A DNA stretch of 64,000 nt from Nitrosopumilus cobalaminigenes (GTDB taxonomy: Archaea > Thermoproteota > Nitrososphaeria > Nitrososphaerales > Nitrosopumilaceae), in contig NZ_CP026993.1 of assembly GCF_013407145.1 (NCBI RefSeq), forward strand, positions 1,499,357 to 1,563,356, in the 5' to 3' direction. The position numbers and the translations under genes are program-made. This document shows positions 44,096 to 54,544 of the stretch, in pieces. The notes under the pieces are model-generated. The model had not been told where the DNA came from. It did not search any database and was given only the letters and a program-made list of their open reading frames with translations. How positions within the stretch are numbered: position 1 is the stretch's first letter; the number at the start of each line of letters is the position of its first letter.

Positions 44096-44821
44096 ATGTT
44101 TGAATTAATAGAAGATCAAATTACGAAATTTAAAAAAATAGTTTTTGTGACAGGAGCTGGAATTTCACAAGAAAGTGGAATTCCTACTTTTAGAGGAAAC
44201 GACGGATTATGGAGAAATTATGATGCAATGAAATTAGCCACAATTGATGCGTTTTATGATAATCCAAAATTGGTTTGGGAGTGGTATAATGAAAGACGGA
44301 GGAATATCTTTCAGGCAAAACCAAATTCAGGGCATATAGCAATTGCTGAACTTGAAAAATATGCCGAAGTTGTAGTATTAACACAAAATATTGATGGATT
44401 GCATCAAAAATCAGGTAGTTCAAAGGTATTGGAACTTCATGGAAGTATTGTAAAGATCAAATGTTCAGTTTGTGATTACAGGGAGGAAATATTGACGGAG
44501 ATCACTAATCTGCCCCCACTATGCAAATGTGGTAATATTCTTAGACCTGATGTTGTGTGGTTTGGAGAATCATTACCTCAAGATGTATGGCAAAATGCTA
44601 TGAATTTTGCAAGTAAGTGTGATTTGATGATTATTGCAGGTACGTCACTTGTAGTATCTCCAGCAAATACGTTACCTATCTATGCAAAACAAAACAATGC
44701 TACATTAATAGAAATTAATCCAGAAAATACAACAATGTCAGGAGAAATGAATTTGGAAATTAGAAAGACTAGTGCAGAATCATTACCAAAATTAGTTTCA
44801 TTATTTAAAAATAAATTATGA
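44096..44821 (+). CDS. Sir2-type NAD-dependent protein deacylase (class III)
   Basis: 241 residues with GAGISQESGIPTFRG, TQNIDGLHQKSGS and the catalytic His115 in LELHGS. The zinc Cys set is C123, C126, C143 and C145. WEWYNERRRN contains the YxxR pair that in class III sirtuins recognises acidic acyl groups, so desuccinylation or demalonylation is predicted besides deacetylation. It starts one base after rnz and ends the prs-to-sirtuin unit. It overlaps the convergent next gene by six bases. Confidence 0.92.
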   Translation: MFELIEDQITKFKKIVFVTGAGISQESGIPTFRGNDGLWRNYDAMKLATIDAFYDNPKLVWEWYNERRRNIFQAKPNSGHIAIAELEKYAEVVVLTQNIDGLHQKSGSSKVLELHGSIVKIKCSVCDYREEILTEITNLPPLCKCGNILRPDVVWFGESLPQDVWQNAMNFASKCDLMIIAGTSLVVSPANTLPIYAKQNNATLIEINPENTTMSGEMNLEIRKTSAESLPKLVSLFKNKL

Positions 44822-45553
44822 TTGAGAAAAAATACCGTTTATTTTAGTATCAGAAGAATCTCCAGGATTGTAAACTGATGATGTTACTGTTCCGTAATCT
44901 TCATGATCAACTATCATATCTACATAATATGGTATTCCAGTTGCATCATTTACATTTGTATCAAACATTGATGTAAAAAATGTGCCAGAAAAGATTTCTT
45001 TATCTGCAGTTCTAATTACAACATTAACACTTTTTGTTTTACCACTTGTATCAACATATTGAAGAAGAATATTATCATCAGATTGTTGATTGGTTGATAA
45101 GGATAGAGTATCAGGAGGTATTGGAATAGTATTTTGAGTAGAAACATTATTTGTTGATTGTTGGGTAGTTGATGGCGAGTTAGTTGATTTTGAATTTGAA
45201 CCACCTGTAAAGATACTTTGTATTGATTCTATTGGATTAAAATTTGAAATTTCTTCATTAATTGTTTTTTGAGAAGATTCTTTGACTTCAGAAATTTCAT
45301 TTGTTACTTTATCTCCAACTTCACTGATTTCTTCAGATATTGATTCAGTTGTCTTATCTACGATTTTATCAATTGATGAATCAATTCTTTGTTCTACAGA
45401 ATCGGAAGCTTTAGAGCCAAAGTTTGATGCATCCTGCTTTAAAGAATCAAAAACTGAGGCAGATGTTGATGGAAATAATGTATCAATTTCATTTGAAAAT
45501 ACCATTCCTCCTAAAATTATAATTCCAGCAATTATGCCTAGTTTAATGAACAT
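44816..45553 (-). CDS. Membrane-anchored protein with amphipathic helical stalk and beta domain
   Basis: 245 residues: an N-terminal anchor helix (about 4-21), a long amphipathic region rich in Ser, Asp, Glu and Ile (KASDSVEQRIDSSIDKIVDK, about 38-110) like an apolipoprotein or coiled coil, a Ser/Thr/Gln linker (about 120-160) suited to glycosylation, then a beta-rich domain ending in TVTSSVYNPG. It likely stands outside the membrane. No family name; the stalk suggests a surface structural role. Confidence 0.65.
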   Translation of the reverse strand: MFIKLGIIAGIIILGGMVFSNEIDTLFPSTSASVFDSLKQDASNFGSKASDSVEQRIDSSIDKIVDKTTESISEEISEVGDKVTNEISEVKESSQKTINEEISNFNPIESIQSIFTGGSNSKSTNSPSTTQQSTNNVSTQNTIPIPPDTLSLSTNQQSDDNILLQYVDTSGKTKSVNVVIRTADKEIFSGTFFTSMFDTNVNDATGIPYYVDMIVDHEDYGTVTSSVYNPGDSSDTKINGIFSQS

Positions 45554-45636
45554 ATTGTTAATCCAAAAAAATGGATTTTAGATTCAAACTAAAAAAAATA
45601 GTCAAAAATGAGTTAATTTTGTTAGCTAATTCTCCA

Positions 45637-46035
45637 TTATTTTGCAAAAGCTAACCAATCAATAATTCCATCAATATTAGATGAGGTAAGAGTGACCTTG
45701 ATTGGTCCTAACGGAGATTCTTCTGCTTGATCACAAATTGCGATCTGTTCAACAAAAGCAGCTTGTTTGTTTAAGAAAAACCAAGTTCTATCATCTTCTA
45801 AATTATTTTCCAAATTTCGTGTATAGCTTTTTTGAGATTGTGTTGTAGTGATTGATTCATAAATTTTTTCTAAAGATCTTAATTCATTAGATTGTGCTTT
45901 GATTGAAAAATTTTCATTCGTAATATCAGAAAACGGAAATATGTTTGAAATAGATTGTTTGACTTTTTCAGGATGTTCAGATAAATTTATTGGACAAGTC
46001 ATTTCAATTTTACAATTGATGTTTGGAATTTTCAT
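45637..46035 (-). CDS. UPF0201-family RNA-binding-like protein
   Basis: 132 residues: INCKIEMTCPINLSEHPEKVKQSISNIFPF, FFLNKQAAFVEQIAICDQAEESPLGPI and the IDWLAF ending match the archaeal UPF0201 family (each read in part). Its exact role is not established. The ATG at 46035 overlaps the UPF0200 stop in an ATGA junction. This pairing with UPF0200 recurs in archaea and suggests a joint function. Confidence 0.83.
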   Translation of the reverse strand: MKIPNINCKIEMTCPINLSEHPEKVKQSISNIFPFSDITNENFSIKAQSNELRSLEKIYESITTTQSQKSYTRNLENNLEDDRTWFFLNKQAAFVEQIAICDQAEESPLGPIKVTLTSSNIDGIIDWLAFAK

Positions 46036-46583
46036 TCTACCCAACTTTGAATAATTTTAAAAGTTTGTTCAATTAATTCATCTTTTGTTAAACCTACATT
46101 TGAAATTGCATAATCAGATAGAGCAATAGAATTACTTATACCAACTCCTAATTCACGATTATCTCTTTCTTCAAAGTGTTCTTTTGTTTGTGGATCATCT
46201 GATCTTCCTCTTTTTTGCAAAAAATCAAATCTAGTATCAGTTGATGCATGAACTGCCAATAATTTTACAGTACCAAATTTCTTTAATACTTGAATTTCAT
46301 CATTTGATCTTACTCCATCAATTAAAATTACATTTGATGTTGAAGATTCAATTTGTGGTTTAACTAATTCTGCAATTGCTCCAGAGCCATTTTTTTCTCT
46401 AAGCTCAAGCATTAATTTTCCAAGATTTTCTCTTGTTGATTCTAAATTTCTTTTCTTTGCCTCTTCTCTTACTGCATTACCCATATTGATAATTTCGTAT
46501 CCCTTAAGTTTCAGGCCATCAGCAATTGTGGATTTACCTGCACCAGGCATTCCTGTTAAACATACGATTAGTTTAGCCAACAT
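46032..46583 (-). CDS. UPF0200-family nucleotide kinase-like P-loop protein
   Basis: 183 residues: LIVCLTGMPGAGKSTIADGL is the Walker A, GYEIINMGNAVREEAKKR follows, LIDGVRSNDEI is the Walker B-like segment, and LQKRGRSDDP resembles a kinase lid. It is similar to dephospho-CoA kinase and adenylate kinase, but the substrate is unproven. I use ATG 46583; the longer frame begins with an unlikely leader. It is translationally coupled to UPF0201. Confidence 0.85.
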   Translation of the reverse strand: MLAKLIVCLTGMPGAGKSTIADGLKLKGYEIINMGNAVREEAKKRNLESTRENLGKLMLELREKNGSGAIAELVKPQIESSTSNVILIDGVRSNDEIQVLKKFGTVKLLAVHASTDTRFDFLQKRGRSDDPQTKEHFEERDNRELGVGISNSIALSDYAISNVGLTKDELIEQTFKIIQSWVE

Positions 46584-46652
46584 ATAACAGAAAAAAGGCT
46601 CGTCTATGAAGTTACCGGAAATAATTATAAACATAATTCAAAAAATCTCATG

Positions 46653-47195
46653 ATGAGAGTTTTTGTGGCAATTGAAATCACAGATGAAATCGTGATTAAT
46701 TCAATTAGAAAATTCCAAGATGAATTAAAAATTGAGGCAAAACCAGTTGAACCACAAAATTTTCATTTTACATTACAATTTTTAGGAGAAATTTCGCAAG
46801 ATATCTTACTAAAAATAACAAAAGCTTTAGAAAAAATTGAATTTTCAAGTTTTGACATAGTTCTAAAAGGAACTGGAGTTTTTCCGAAACCTAGTTTTCC
46901 TAGAGTAATTTGGGTAGGATCAGATGAAAAAGGGGGAGATTTACTGATTCAACTATCTAAAAAAGTGGTAAAAGCACTAGAACCATTAGGATTCTTACAA
47001 GATAAGCCATTCAAACCTCATATCACAGTATTTAGAATTAAAAAGAAGATTGGAGATATATCAAAAGAATTGGAAAATAAGAAAATGACAGATTTTGGAA
47101 TGCAAAAGATCTCAAACATAAAATTGAAAAAAAGTGAACTTACTTCAAGTGGATCAATCTATTCAGATTTGATGGAGGTAAAGGCAAAAAATTGA
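46653..47195 (+). CDS. thpR: RNA 2',3'-cyclic phosphodiesterase (ThpR, 2H superfamily)
   Basis: 180 residues with the two HxT motifs, HFTLQFLG (from residue 38) and HITVFRIK. It opens cyclic phosphates, or in older assays joins RNA 2'-5'. An ATTATAAAC box lies 26 bases ahead, supporting a leaderless start at either of two adjacent ATGs (46650 or 46653). It overlaps the CCA enzyme's TTG start by four bases, so both tRNA-linked enzymes are coupled. RtcA at 3 kb performs the reverse-type end reaction. Confidence 0.92.
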   Translation: MRVFVAIEITDEIVINSIRKFQDELKIEAKPVEPQNFHFTLQFLGEISQDILLKITKALEKIEFSSFDIVLKGTGVFPKPSFPRVIWVGSDEKGGDLLIQLSKKVVKALEPLGFLQDKPFKPHITVFRIKKKIGDISKELENKKMTDFGMQKISNIKLKKSELTSSGSIYSDLMEVKAKN

Positions 47196-48523
47196 AGAAG
47201 ATAATTTCTAAAGTTTCTAAAACAGTAGTTCCTTCAAAAACAATTGAAAAAACAAAAAATAACATTGCAGAAATTGCTTTTCAATTAGTTAAAAAAGAAA
47301 TTGAAAAACATTCAGAAGTAATTGGATTAGAATTTGGAGGATCTTTTGCTAAGGGTACTTGGTTAAGTAAGGATGCAGACGTTGATATTTTTATAAAATT
47401 CAAAAAAAATGTATCAGAAGAAAAATTTGAAAAAATATCTAAAAAAATTGGATTTGACTCATTAAAAAAATATTCCCCATATGTTAGATATTCTCAACAC
47501 CCATATGTTGAGGCTAAAATTAAGAATACTAAGATCAATGTTGTACCATGCTATGATGTAAAAGCTGGAGAATGGAAAAGTGCTGCAGATAGATCCCCAT
47601 TCCACACTAAATTTATGAAAAAATCATTAACACCAAAAATGAGAAATGAAGTACGAGTTCTAAAGACTTTTCTGAAATCAAATGGAATTTATGGTGCAGA
47701 AATTGCAAAACAAGGATTTAGTGGATATATTTCTGAAGTTTTAATTTTAGAGTTTGGTAATTTTGAAAATCTTATTAAATCTATTTCAAAAATTGAAGAA
47801 AATCAAATTATTGGAAAAACAAGTAAAAAATTTGATACATCAATTGTTGTAATTGATCCAATTGATAGTAATAGAAATTTAGCTGCTGCTATTTCTGATC
47901 AAAATATTGGCAAATTTATTATCATTTCAAGAGCCTTTAAAGAAAAACCTGGAATTGGATTTTTTAAGATTAGAAAACCAAGAATATCAAATAAATTTTG
48001 GAATAATGTGTTGGTTGTTAAATTTGATTTCAAAGCTAGAAGTCCTGATATTATCTGGGGACAAATCAAAAGAGCGACTTCAACATTGTCCACTCAGTTA
48101 GAACTGGGAGGATTTACTGTATTGAGGAGTAAACCTCATACAGATCAGCAAAATGAAGCCTATCTTTTGTTCTTTTTAGAATCTACAAAAATTAGTGAGA
48201 TTTATGCAAAAAAAGGACCTGAATTCTTTAGAGAAGATAGTACTCATAGTTTTATTTCTAAAAATCTCAAAAATGCAGAATTGGTATGGGTTGGAAATAA
48301 CAGGAAAATAATTTCCTTAGAAAAAAGAAATCATTGTGATGTTGTGAGTTTTATGAAAGAATTTTTGAAGAAAAATCTTCAAGTAGGCATACCAAAAGGT
48401 CTTCAAAGTGATTTTAAACGAGGATTCAAAGTATCCATAGGAAACAAAAATCTAAGCAAATCAATTAAAGAGGAAGCAGCTGAATTGATTTCAGTAGATG
48501 GCACACTCCTTCATTTCAATTAA
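47192..48523 (+). CDS. cca: Archaeal (class I) CCA-adding tRNA nucleotidyltransferase
   Basis: 443 residues. LEFGGSFAKGTWLSKDADVDIFI carries the nucleotidyltransferase GS...DxD metal site (read in parts). RYSQHPYVEAKI and NVVPCYDVKAGEWKSAADRSPFH fit the archaeal class I subfamily. It adds CCA to tRNA 3' ends, required here because none of the three tRNAs encode it. Start TTG 47192 overlaps the thpR TGA. The following kinase overlaps by 26 bases. Confidence 0.93.
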   Translation: MKKIISKVSKTVVPSKTIEKTKNNIAEIAFQLVKKEIEKHSEVIGLEFGGSFAKGTWLSKDADVDIFIKFKKNVSEEKFEKISKKIGFDSLKKYSPYVRYSQHPYVEAKIKNTKINVVPCYDVKAGEWKSAADRSPFHTKFMKKSLTPKMRNEVRVLKTFLKSNGIYGAEIAKQGFSGYISEVLILEFGNFENLIKSISKIEENQIIGKTSKKFDTSIVVIDPIDSNRNLAAAISDQNIGKFIIISRAFKEKPGIGFFKIRKPRISNKFWNNVLVVKFDFKARSPDIIWGQIKRATSTLSTQLELGGFTVLRSKPHTDQQNEAYLLFFLESTKISEIYAKKGPEFFREDSTHSFISKNLKNAELVWVGNNRKIISLEKRNHCDVVSFMKEFLKKNLQVGIPKGLQSDFKRGFKVSIGNKNLSKSIKEEAAELISVDGTLLHFN

Positions 48524-49259
48524 GAAGTTTTCAGAAAAGCCATACTCAAATATTTTAGGATATCCAAATGCAACTAATCGTCAAATAAAATCAAGAATTA
48601 ATGAATTAGAAAAATTAAAAATTAAATCTATTTCCTTAACAGGCCCTACTACACTTGGAAATTTAGAAATTTTAGGAAAAGGTTACGTGGGTGTTGTAGT
48701 AATTGCCAAAAAAGGTAGTAAAGAAATTGCTCTAAAAATTAGAAGGACAGATTCTCAAAGGAAAAATATGAAAAATGAAGCAGTATTGTTAAAATTAGTT
48801 AATTCAGTTAAAGTTGGTCCAAAAATGATTGATGTTAGTAAGAATTTTTTAGTTATGGAATATCTCGAAGGTGAAAAATTTAGTAATTGGATTGAATTAT
48901 TGAAAGGAGTTGGAAGTGCAAAAAAATTAAAATCTACAATTAAAAGTGTGTTAGAAGATTGTTATCGATTAGATCAAATTGGATTTGATCATGGTGAATT
49001 GAGTAATATTTCGAAGCATGTTATTGTAGGTAAAACAAAAGCTTCACTAATTGATTTTGAAAGTTCTAGTACAAAGAGAAAACCATCTAATGTTACATCA
49101 ATTACTCAAGCATTTTTTATTGGATCTGGAATTTCAAAAACAGCTCAAAAAATTTACAAAAATTCATCCAAAGAAAAAATTATTGAGGCATTAAAATCGT
49201 ACAAACAAGAGAAATCAAGAGAAAATTTTGAAAAATTACTCAAAATTTTGAAATTATAA
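48498..49259 (+). CDS. RIO-like protein kinase with altered catalytic motifs
   Basis: 253 residues. LGKGYVGVVVIAKKGSKEIALKI holds the glycine loop and ATP-binding Lys, VMEYLEGEKFSNWI is the hinge, FDHGELSNISKHVI corresponds to the HxD loop, and LIDFESSS to DFG. Thus HGE stands where HGD is usual and DFE where DFG is usual. Activity may persist, since RIO kinases vary here. The gene overlaps cca by 26 bases and ends one base before the antisense tRNA-Pro. Substrate unknown. Confidence 0.78.
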   Translation: MAHSFISIKKFSEKPYSNILGYPNATNRQIKSRINELEKLKIKSISLTGPTTLGNLEILGKGYVGVVVIAKKGSKEIALKIRRTDSQRKNMKNEAVLLKLVNSVKVGPKMIDVSKNFLVMEYLEGEKFSNWIELLKGVGSAKKLKSTIKSVLEDCYRLDQIGFDHGELSNISKHVIVGKTKASLIDFESSSTKRKPSNVTSITQAFFIGSGISKTAQKIYKNSSKEKIIEALKSYKQEKSRENFEKLLKILKL

Positions 49260-49333
49260 TGGGAACGGCAGGAATTGAACCTGCGACCACTAGTCCCCCA
49301 GACTAGTATCATACCAAGCTAGACTACGTTCCC
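49260..49333 (-). tRNA. tRNA-Pro(GGG)
   Basis: Minus-strand cloverleaf: acceptor GGGAACG/CGTTCCC with discriminator A, D-stem GTCT/TGAT with the AGCTTGGTA loop, anticodon stem CTAGT/ACTAG with loop CTGGGGG (U33 present, anticodon GGG), five-base variable loop, and T-stem GCAGG/CCTGC around TTCAATT. No intron and no encoded CCA. It begins one base after the kinase gene ends, on the opposite strand. Confidence 0.96.
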
Positions 49334-49389
49334 TGGATTCAGAGGCACAAAATGAAATTATTAAATCGTCCTATTGATAAACAGAATTG

Positions 49390-49599
49390 ATGAAACTTTG
49401 TAATATTTGTCACAAGATTTCAGCAACAGATCAAGATCATCTTGATTGTGTTCAAAAAAGAAGTATAGAAGCTGAAGCTGAAGATTTTAAAAATAGCATT
49501 CCAGAAAAACTCAATCTTTCAAAAGATTCTCAAGAATTAGATGTGGGAGTCAAAGCAATTTTAGAACATCTTTCAAAAAGTAAAGATTTGGATGAATAA
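49390..49599 (+). CDS. Small hypothetical protein with one Cys-rich hook
   Basis: 69 residues. CNICHKISATDQDHLDCVQK at the start has Cys and His that could form one metal site, followed by a charged helical tail (EAEAEDFKNSIPEKLNL). ATTATTAAA at about 49366 sits 25 bases before ATG 49390. It ends one base before the convergent oxidoreductase gene. No family is recognised. Confidence 0.6.
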   Translation: MKLCNICHKISATDQDHLDCVQKRSIEAEAEDFKNSIPEKLNLSKDSQELDVGVKAILEHLSKSKDLDE

Positions 49600-49600
49600 A

Positions 49601-50749
49601 TCATAGCCATTTTGATAGTCTTTCTTTTTCAAATTCAATTTTTTTAGAAAGGTTATCAGATGTTGATTCTGTAAGGTTTGTAGAGGGTTTCTCATTTGTA
49701 AACATATCAACTTCAATTACAGATGCAGTATCTCTTCCAGATTCAATAAAACATCCACCTTTTCCATCAAACAATGCATCTTCTTCCTTTGATTGAATTT
49801 TTGAGATAATATTTTTAGCAACAGTAATTCCTTCTCCTTCTGCAAAAATTCCTGCTTTTGGAACAGCCATATTTTCTCCAACAGATAAACTAGTTACATC
49901 TCCAACTGCAAAGATATTTTCTAATGGTGTTTTACAATCTCGATCTATTGGAATAAAACCAGGTTCTTTAGCTAATCCAGAATCATAGATTACTTTTGGA
50001 GCAATATGAGGTGGAATTGCTAAAAGTAAATCAAAATCAGCTTCACTATTTTCAAAAATTAATTTTTTGTCTTGTACAGATTTTATTTTAGATGAATTAT
50101 GAAAAATAATTTTTTCAGAATTAACTAGTTCAAGAATTTGTTTGCTGACTTCAGGTCCTGCAGCAGGCAAAGTAATTGGAGCAGGACTGTAAAAATCAAT
50201 TTGAACAGAATCACGAATTCTGCGTTTTCTAAGCATAGAATCTATAAGTAAACTAGCCTCAAATGGTGCTGGTGGACATTTGTAAGGCATGCCCATAATA
50301 GAAATAGCTATTTTTCCAGATTTGATGTTTTGAAGTTTTTCACGAATTTCTGAGAGTTGGTTGTGATCATAAAGATTGTATCCATTTTCTTCTAACCCTG
50401 GAATTTTTTGTGGAGCTAAAATTGCCCCCATTGAAATTATTAGAAAATCAAATGAAATTGTTTGGGATTTTGTTTCAACATTTTTGTTTTCAAAATTAAT
50501 TGATATAATTTCATCTTTTATGAAATCAATTTCTTTTTTTTGTAATTCATTTAATGACCCAACAGAATTTTCAAAAGTACGAGTTCCATTAATGATCCAT
50601 AATTTAGCAAAACCTACCATGAACCAATCTTTTTTATCAATTACAGTGATTTTTACATTAGATGATGATATTGTATTTCTTATTTCATTTGCAGCTGATA
50701 ATCCTCCAAATCCTCCACCCAAAATTACAACGTGAGGAATATCTGACAA
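49601..50749 (-). CDS. FAD-dependent oxidoreductase, NDH-2/sulfide-quinone reductase-like
   Basis: 382 residues. VVILGGGFGGLSAANEI binds FAD, ISIMGMPYKCPPAPFEASLLID and IFAVGDVTSL mark the second nucleotide region (read in part). The Cys that catalyses SQR appears as KCPPAPFE, an SQR-type feature, although other Cys sites are unclear. No C-terminal amphipathic membrane helix is obvious. It could oxidise NADH or sulfide toward quinone. The SDR gene starts one base upstream in the same transcript. Confidence 0.82.
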   Translation of the reverse strand: MSDIPHVVILGGGFGGLSAANEIRNTISSSNVKITVIDKKDWFMVGFAKLWIINGTRTFENSVGSLNELQKKEIDFIKDEIISINFENKNVETKSQTISFDFLIISMGAILAPQKIPGLEENGYNLYDHNQLSEIREKLQNIKSGKIAISIMGMPYKCPPAPFEASLLIDSMLRKRRIRDSVQIDFYSPAPITLPAAGPEVSKQILELVNSEKIIFHNSSKIKSVQDKKLIFENSEADFDLLLAIPPHIAPKVIYDSGLAKEPGFIPIDRDCKTPLENIFAVGDVTSLSVGENMAVPKAGIFAEGEGITVAKNIISKIQSKEEDALFDGKGGCFIESGRDTASVIEVDMFTNEKPSTNLTESTSDNLSKKIEFEKERLSKWL

Positions 50750-50750
50750 C

Positions 50751-51491
50751 TTAACGTTCTTGCGTTGTAGGACGAATTAAAATTTCATTTACGTTAACGT
50801 ATGATGGTGAATCAACTGCATACAAAATAGCATTTGCAATATCTTCAGCATGTAATGCTTCCATCTTTTTTGCATTTTCAATGAATCCTTGAAGAGATTC
50901 ATCAGTTATTGTGTCATTTAGTTCTGTGTCAACAACTCCTGGTTCAATACTAGTTACTCTAATGTTAGAACGAACACTAAATTCTTGTCTTAATCCCTCA
51001 CTAAATGCAGCAACTGCATGTTTTGTTGCACAATAAACACTACCAGCAGGAAAAACTATTCTTCCAGCTACAGATGAGAGATTAACTATATGACCAGATT
51101 TTTTTTCTTTCATGTGAGAAATTACTGCGGCTGTAGAATACAAGACACCTTTGATATTCACATCTACCATTCTATCCCATTCATCAACTTTGAGGCTTTT
51201 GAAGAAACTCAATGGCATTAATCCAGCGTTATTAACAAGAATATCAATAGAACCCCATTTTTCTAAAACAGCATTAGCGAAATTATCACATTCAGTTTTT
51301 TGTGTTACATCTAATTTTTGATAAAAGACTTCTCCACCATCAGCAGATATTTTTTTTGCAAGTTCTTCTAAACGGTCAACTCTTCTTGCACCAATTGCTA
51401 CTTTTGCACCTGCTTTTGATAAGGCCAAAGCAGTAGCAAATCCAATTCCACTACTAGCTCCAGTAATTATTGCAACTTTATCTTTAATCAT
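50751..51491 (-). CDS. Short-chain dehydrogenase/reductase
   Basis: 246 residues: IITGASSGIGFATALAL is the nucleotide loop, VNNAGLMPLSFF is the NNAG motif, the catalytic Ser lies in IVNLSSVAGRIVFPAGS, and Tyr/Lys in SVYCATKHAVAAFSEGL. GARRVDRL after strand 2, with Arg residues, suggests NADP preference. The substrate is unknown. It is cotranscribed with the FAD oxidoreductase (one-base gap). Confidence 0.92.
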   Translation of the reverse strand: MIKDKVAIITGASSGIGFATALALSKAGAKVAIGARRVDRLEELAKKISADGGEVFYQKLDVTQKTECDNFANAVLEKWGSIDILVNNAGLMPLSFFKSLKVDEWDRMVDVNIKGVLYSTAAVISHMKEKKSGHIVNLSSVAGRIVFPAGSVYCATKHAVAAFSEGLRQEFSVRSNIRVTSIEPGVVDTELNDTITDESLQGFIENAKKMEALHAEDIANAILYAVDSPSYVNVNEILIRPTTQER

Positions 51492-51602
51492 TTTATCTCT
51501 AAATTAATAAAATTTGAACATCGTAAAAATGTTTAGTCATTTAATAATTTCAAGAAAAAAATTACTAGCACCTTTATTAAAAGAAAAATAGTTATTGAAA
51601 AT

Positions 51603-51824
51603 ATGGAATCAGAAAAATGTGCATATTGTGGTGATTTAACGGATATGCCATTTCAATGCAATTATTGTAAAGATCCTTTTTGTGCAGAACACAGACTTCC
51701 TGAAGAACACAGATGTGTCAAACTAAGTCAAATCCGAGCAAAAAGATTTGGTGAGAAGAAAGTTATTCGTGACGGCGGACGTAACAGACCAAATATTTTG
51801 AAACGGATTTTTGGAAGATTTTAG
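51603..51824 (+). CDS. AN1-type zinc-finger protein
   Basis: 73 residues. CAYCGDLTDMPFQCNYCKDPFCAEHRLPEEHRC (read in parts) has the AN1 CxxC...C..C....C.xH.....H.C order, binding two zincs. The C-terminal 30 residues are basic (KKVIRDGGRNRPNILKRIFGRF, in part). AN1 proteins usually bind ubiquitin-like or nucleic-acid partners. CTTTATTAAAA 26 bases ahead supports a leaderless start. It converges with the three-helix membrane gene. Confidence 0.85.
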   Translation: MESEKCAYCGDLTDMPFQCNYCKDPFCAEHRLPEEHRCVKLSQIRAKRFGEKKVIRDGGRNRPNILKRIFGRF

Positions 51825-51827
51825 AAA

Positions 51828-52112
51828 TCAATAAGGGCTTTTTTCAGGAGAAATTTTAGCTCTTCTTCCTTGATAAATTAGTGCAATAGCTAACGCAAAC
51901 ATCACCATAGCTGTTAACGGAAAGTTTTGTGGTGCTGGAAGAATAAACCAATAGTAAACTCCAAAACCAATTGATACTATAGCTTGAGTCCATAATTTTA
52001 TCCATTTTGGTGCTTTTACTAATCTGCTAATAATTTCAACTAGAAAAATTCCTATTACAGGATAAATTGTATAAAATAGAAAATCAATTACATCAACGCC
52101 TGTATGAGACAT
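51828..52112 (-). CDS. Small three-helix membrane protein
   Basis: 94 residues with three predicted membrane helices (about 8-28, 38-56 and 60-78) and a basic C-terminal tail (YQGRRAKISPEK). It begins SHTGVDVIDFLFYTIYPVIG. No conserved catalytic motif is seen. It lies between a GINS gene and an AN1 gene. The function is unknown. Confidence 0.6.
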   Translation of the reverse strand: MSHTGVDVIDFLFYTIYPVIGIFLVEIISRLVKAPKWIKLWTQAIVSIGFGVYYWFILPAPQNFPLTAMVMFALAIALIYQGRRAKISPEKSPY

Positions 52113-52143
52113 ACAATATCATGGTAATAGGTATAATTTCTAC

Positions 52144-52701
52144 CTAATCTTCTAAATGAACCTTAGTTGCAACATTTTTTGCAATTAAGGCTTGAGCATT
52201 CTCATATGGAATTGTAGCTATATCTTCAGTTTTAAAAGGACCATACTTTTCAAGATCGGCACCTACTAGTTCATCTACTTCATGAAGAAATCGAATAACA
52301 ATTTTTTTAGTTTTATGACTTTGTGCTAATGATTCTAAGAATTTTGATTTTCCATTAATTGTTGCAGAAAGAATCATTTCAATTCTTTCTTTTTGATCTT
52401 CTTGTGAATCTAGAATAAATTTTTCTTCATCCAAAAGATAACTTATTTCTAAATCTGAAGTTTTTGAAATTTTATCAATTCTAATTTTAATTAGTAATGA
52501 TGTTAATTCAGTAACCATATCTATCAAAGTGTCCTTGATTTTATTTTCTACTCCATCGAATTCTTGTTTTCTAAGATTTCCAATAAAATCAGCTAAATTT
52601 CTGTAAAAGTTTGGATTAATTTCAAGTATAGAATCATTTTCAGTTTCACGTAAAACTGTCTGATGTAAAGAGTTGATATCGATGTGATTTGATTCTGACA
52701 T
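52144..52701 (-). CDS. GINS complex subunit, Gins51/15-like
   Basis: 185 residues. The helical N-terminus (about 20-125) is followed by the B-domain VDELVGADLEKYGPFKTEDIATIPYENAQALIAKNVATKV, read in parts, which matches archaeal Gins15/Sld5. GINS joins MCM and polymerases at the replication fork. Other replication genes here are pcn (20 kb) and the polD large subunit (58-61 kb). It is divergent from glutamine synthetase 2. Confidence 0.8.
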   Translation of the reverse strand: MSESNHIDINSLHQTVLRETENDSILEINPNFYRNLADFIGNLRKQEFDGVENKIKDTLIDMVTELTSLLIKIRIDKISKTSDLEISYLLDEEKFILDSQEDQKERIEMILSATINGKSKFLESLAQSHKTKKIVIRFLHEVDELVGADLEKYGPFKTEDIATIPYENAQALIAKNVATKVHLED

Positions 52702-52742
52702 TTCTTACCTAATCCTTAAATGGCTGATGTATTTGTGTTTGA

Positions 52743-54211
<1,469 letters not shown>

Positions 54212-54215
<4 letters not shown>

Positions 54216-54490
54216 GCTCTTCCAGTAAATTGAAAGATATAGTATAATGAAATAGCCATTAAAGCAAATCCACTTCCAAGAAATATTCCTCTTTTACTGT
54301 CAGATGTAGCAGCTCTGTATAACAAAACCCCACCTGCAAGTCCTACAAATAAAATTAGTACACCACTAATTACTCCATCAAAGCTTGAATTGGTGATAAG
54401 TGGATGAAAAAGTCCAGCTAGTAACGCAAAAAATGCAATTAGGTAAATGTACTTGAATCCAGTAAGTGCTTTAGATGTTGTTTGATTCAA
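54212..54490 (-). CDS. Small three-helix membrane protein
   Basis: 92 residues with helices at about 12-32, 38-60 and 68-88, linked by short loops such as RAATSDSKRG. No signal peptide or catalytic motif is visible. It lies between the thermosome gene (50 bases away) and glutamine synthetase 2, whose end it overlaps. The function is unknown. Confidence 0.6.
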
Positions 54491-54544
54491 TGTTGTTCGT
54501 AAATTTGATTAGCAATTAAAGTTTTGAAATTTTTTCAAAATAAA

